51,578 nt of DNA from Bacillota bacterium. GTDB taxonomy: Bacteria > Bacillota > Clostridia > Lachnospirales > Lachnospiraceae. The notes beneath the pieces are model-generated. The model did no database searches. It was not told the origin of the DNA and saw nothing but the letters and a program-made list of their open reading frames with translations. The stretch covers positions 1-51,578 of the forward strand of contig JAEYLX010000035.1 of the NCBI GenBank assembly GCA_023407575.1, given 5' to 3'. Made by a program: the position numbers and the translations under genes. Every line of letters begins with the position of its first letter. Positions within the stretch are counted from its first letter, which is position 1. Shown one piece after another: positions 50,289 to 51,578 of the stretch.

Positions 50289-50405
50289 TCAGACTGTAAC
50301 AGCTTGCTGACTTTTAACACCTGAAGCAATAATAGGAAGCTAACATTTCTAACATAGAAGCAGCATCCTATGTTAAGAAATTAATACAAGGGAGGAAGCT
50401 TAACC

Positions 50406-51137
50406 ATGGTTGGATTAGGAACGCTAGTAAATATTGTAACAATTGTCATTGGCTCCCTTATTGGTATTCTATTCAATGGAGGATTAAAACCCAAACTTCA
50501 AGAAACCATAATGAACGGGTTAGGATTATCCGTTATGTTTGTTGGACTTAGCGGTGCACTTCAAGGGCTGTTTGTAGTGGATGGGCAAGGCCTTAAGACG
50601 GAAAACATGATGTTAATGATAGTGTCTCTGGCAATCGGCGCACTGGTAGGTGAATTAATTGACATCGAGGCAAAACTTGACCGTGTTGGCGAGTTACTCA
50701 AAACAGTGCTTCGCGTGAAAGGCGAAAAGGGTCAGAATTTTGTGGAAGGCTTTGTGAGTTCCTCCCTTCTATTTTGTGTAGGTGCAATGGCTATCATTGG
50801 CTCTTTAAACGATGGGTTATCAGGTGACACCTCCATGCTCTTTGCAAAATCTATCATTGATGGATTTAGTGCCATTATTTTTGCTTCGACATTAGGAATT
50901 GGCGTTTTATTTTCCATAATACCTCTAGGTATTTATCAAGGAGGAATCACAATTTCTGCCAAATTCATTGAACCATATTTATCAGATCAGTTAATTAGTA
51001 ATATATCTTTAATTGGGTCCATTCTAATCTTTGGTATTGGTATCAATATGATTTTTGGTAAAAAGATAAAGTGTGGTAATTTACTGCCCGCAGTTCTGGT
51101 TCCGGTTGTATATGAGTGCATTAAAGCACTATTCTAG
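50406..51137 (+). CDS. DUF554 family membrane protein
   Basis: A 243-residue integral membrane protein of the DUF554 (YdfK/YqgA) family, with about seven hydrophobic segments and the family openings GLGTLVNIVTIVIGSLIG and FVEGFVSSSLLFCVGAMAIIGS. Biochemical function of the family is not established. GGGAGG lies about ten bases before the ATG. It follows the tRNA-modification operon after 117 bp containing an AACATAG/CTATGTT stem-loop, and so may be a separate unit. Confidence 0.85.
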   Translation: MVGLGTLVNIVTIVIGSLIGILFNGGLKPKLQETIMNGLGLSVMFVGLSGALQGLFVVDGQGLKTENMMLMIVSLAIGALVGELIDIEAKLDRVGELLKTVLRVKGEKGQNFVEGFVSSSLLFCVGAMAIIGSLNDGLSGDTSMLFAKSIIDGFSAIIFASTLGIGVLFSIIPLGIYQGGITISAKFIEPYLSDQLISNISLIGSILIFGIGINMIFGKKIKCGNLLPAVLVPVVYECIKALF

Positions 51138-51271
51138 ATGAAATAACTTAATATGACCTTAGTCGACAGTAGATAATAGCATTGCTGCTGAAAGAAGTAA
51201 GAAATGTATATATTATGTTACATACTGCGATATTTAATACAATACAATTTGTAAAAATATTACAATTGATA

Positions 51272-51299
51272 TTGACCTTCCCTGCTATCGTCTTATAAT
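51272..51299 (+). promoter_or_regulatory. Promoter of the small membrane protein gene
   Basis: TTGACC and TATAAT are 16 bp apart. Directly upstream an imperfect inverted repeat CAATTTGTAA / TTACAATTG (about 51244-51269) may be an operator. Confidence 0.6.
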
Positions 51300-51347
51300 T
51301 AGAGTACGTGTTCAAATAGAACAGGCTTTAATTGTAGGGGGTAACCA

Positions 51348-51563
51348 ATGCAGGACGTTTTAAAGAAAGTTGTCAATATTATAAAGTTAATGGTAGTTGG
51401 TATTACAATTCTATTTATAGGTTTTATAATAATAAACTCTTCTGTAACAGAAGGGCAGCAGACCTATGAATTAATGCCAGCATTGCTTATATCATTAGGT
51501 GCCAGTATTTCGTGGTGCCTTGGAATTAAAGCACATATAACCCGATTAAAAAGAACACCTTAA
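51348..51563 (+). CDS. Small two-helix membrane protein, 71 residues
   Basis: Not recognised. Two hydrophobic segments (about residues 11-29 and 43-58) are joined by a polar loop NSSVTEGQQTYELM, and the protein ends in a basic tail KAHITRLKRTP. GGGGGT precedes the ATG and a near-consensus promoter lies upstream. The stop codon is 15 bp from the window edge, so downstream context is unseen. Confidence 0.65.
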   Translation: MQDVLKKVVNIIKLMVVGITILFIGFIIINSSVTEGQQTYELMPALLISLGASISWCLGIKAHITRLKRTP

Positions 51564-51578
51564 TGTTGAAGCGTATTT

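Overview
The window reads as chromosomal DNA of a low-GC, spore-former-related Gram-positive anaerobe, most likely a Lachnospiraceae member (Clostridium cluster XIVa, close to Lachnoclostridium phytofermentans or Anaerocolumna). This is inferred from AT-rich intergenic DNA, strong GGAGG/GAGGTG ribosome sites, consensus sigma-A promoters, clostridial-type XylA, rubredoxin, LuxS and AgrC/LytTR-type signalling proteins. No rRNA, tRNA, prophage, insertion sequence or CRISPR array was seen.

Layout. 0-13.7 kb is mixed housekeeping: a 5'-truncated GH18 spore-hydrolase remnant, signal peptidase I, argininosuccinate lyase, M32 carboxypeptidase, enolase, an MBL hydrolase, a small unknown protein, a Ca2+-type P-ATPase, a MATE exporter, a DedA protein and phosphatidylglycerophosphate synthase. 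13.7-27.3 kb is a coherent glycogen/maltodextrin utilisation locus: a LacI regulator divergent from malQ and glgP, then malE-malF-malG (no ATPase gene), a lipoprotein GH13 amylase and a GH133 debranching enzyme. Its intergenic gaps hold several stem-loops and a roughly 60-bp element present twice.

27.4-32.3 kb holds two unknown proteins, luxS, and a divergent LytTR response regulator with an AgrC-like kinase. Immediately downstream are a tandem 17-bp direct repeat with 21-bp period, a consensus promoter buried inside a terminator hairpin, a 13-residue peptide ORF and an FtsX-like membrane protein. I regard this as the most promising undescribed unit of the window: a compact LytTR-controlled output module.

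32.4-39.9 kb carries a HAD phosphatase, TrpS, a D-2-hydroxyacid dehydrogenase and a complete spermidine/putrescine operon (XRE-cupin regulator, potA, potB, potC, potD) with a clear operator. 40-45 kb carries small unknown proteins (one Gly/Cys-rich with an internal duplication), a cupin, an MBL lipoprotein, an AraC regulator and a subtilisin-like protease without a signal peptide. 45.3-51.6 kb carries xylA flanked by two related intergenic elements, an unlisted rubredoxin gene with a 22-bp perfect palindrome at its start site, a sulfur-transfer/tRNA-modification operon (cysteine desulfurase, TtcA-like, TcdA-like), a DUF554 membrane protein and a small membrane protein.

Start codons were moved from the longest reading frame to the ribosome-site-supported codon for argH, M32 peptidase, eno, the P-ATPase, MATE, malE, GDE, the 27-28 kb pair, the LytTR pair, trpS, the dehydrogenase, potA and araC. 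All functional names rest on motifs read by eye; no database search was run.
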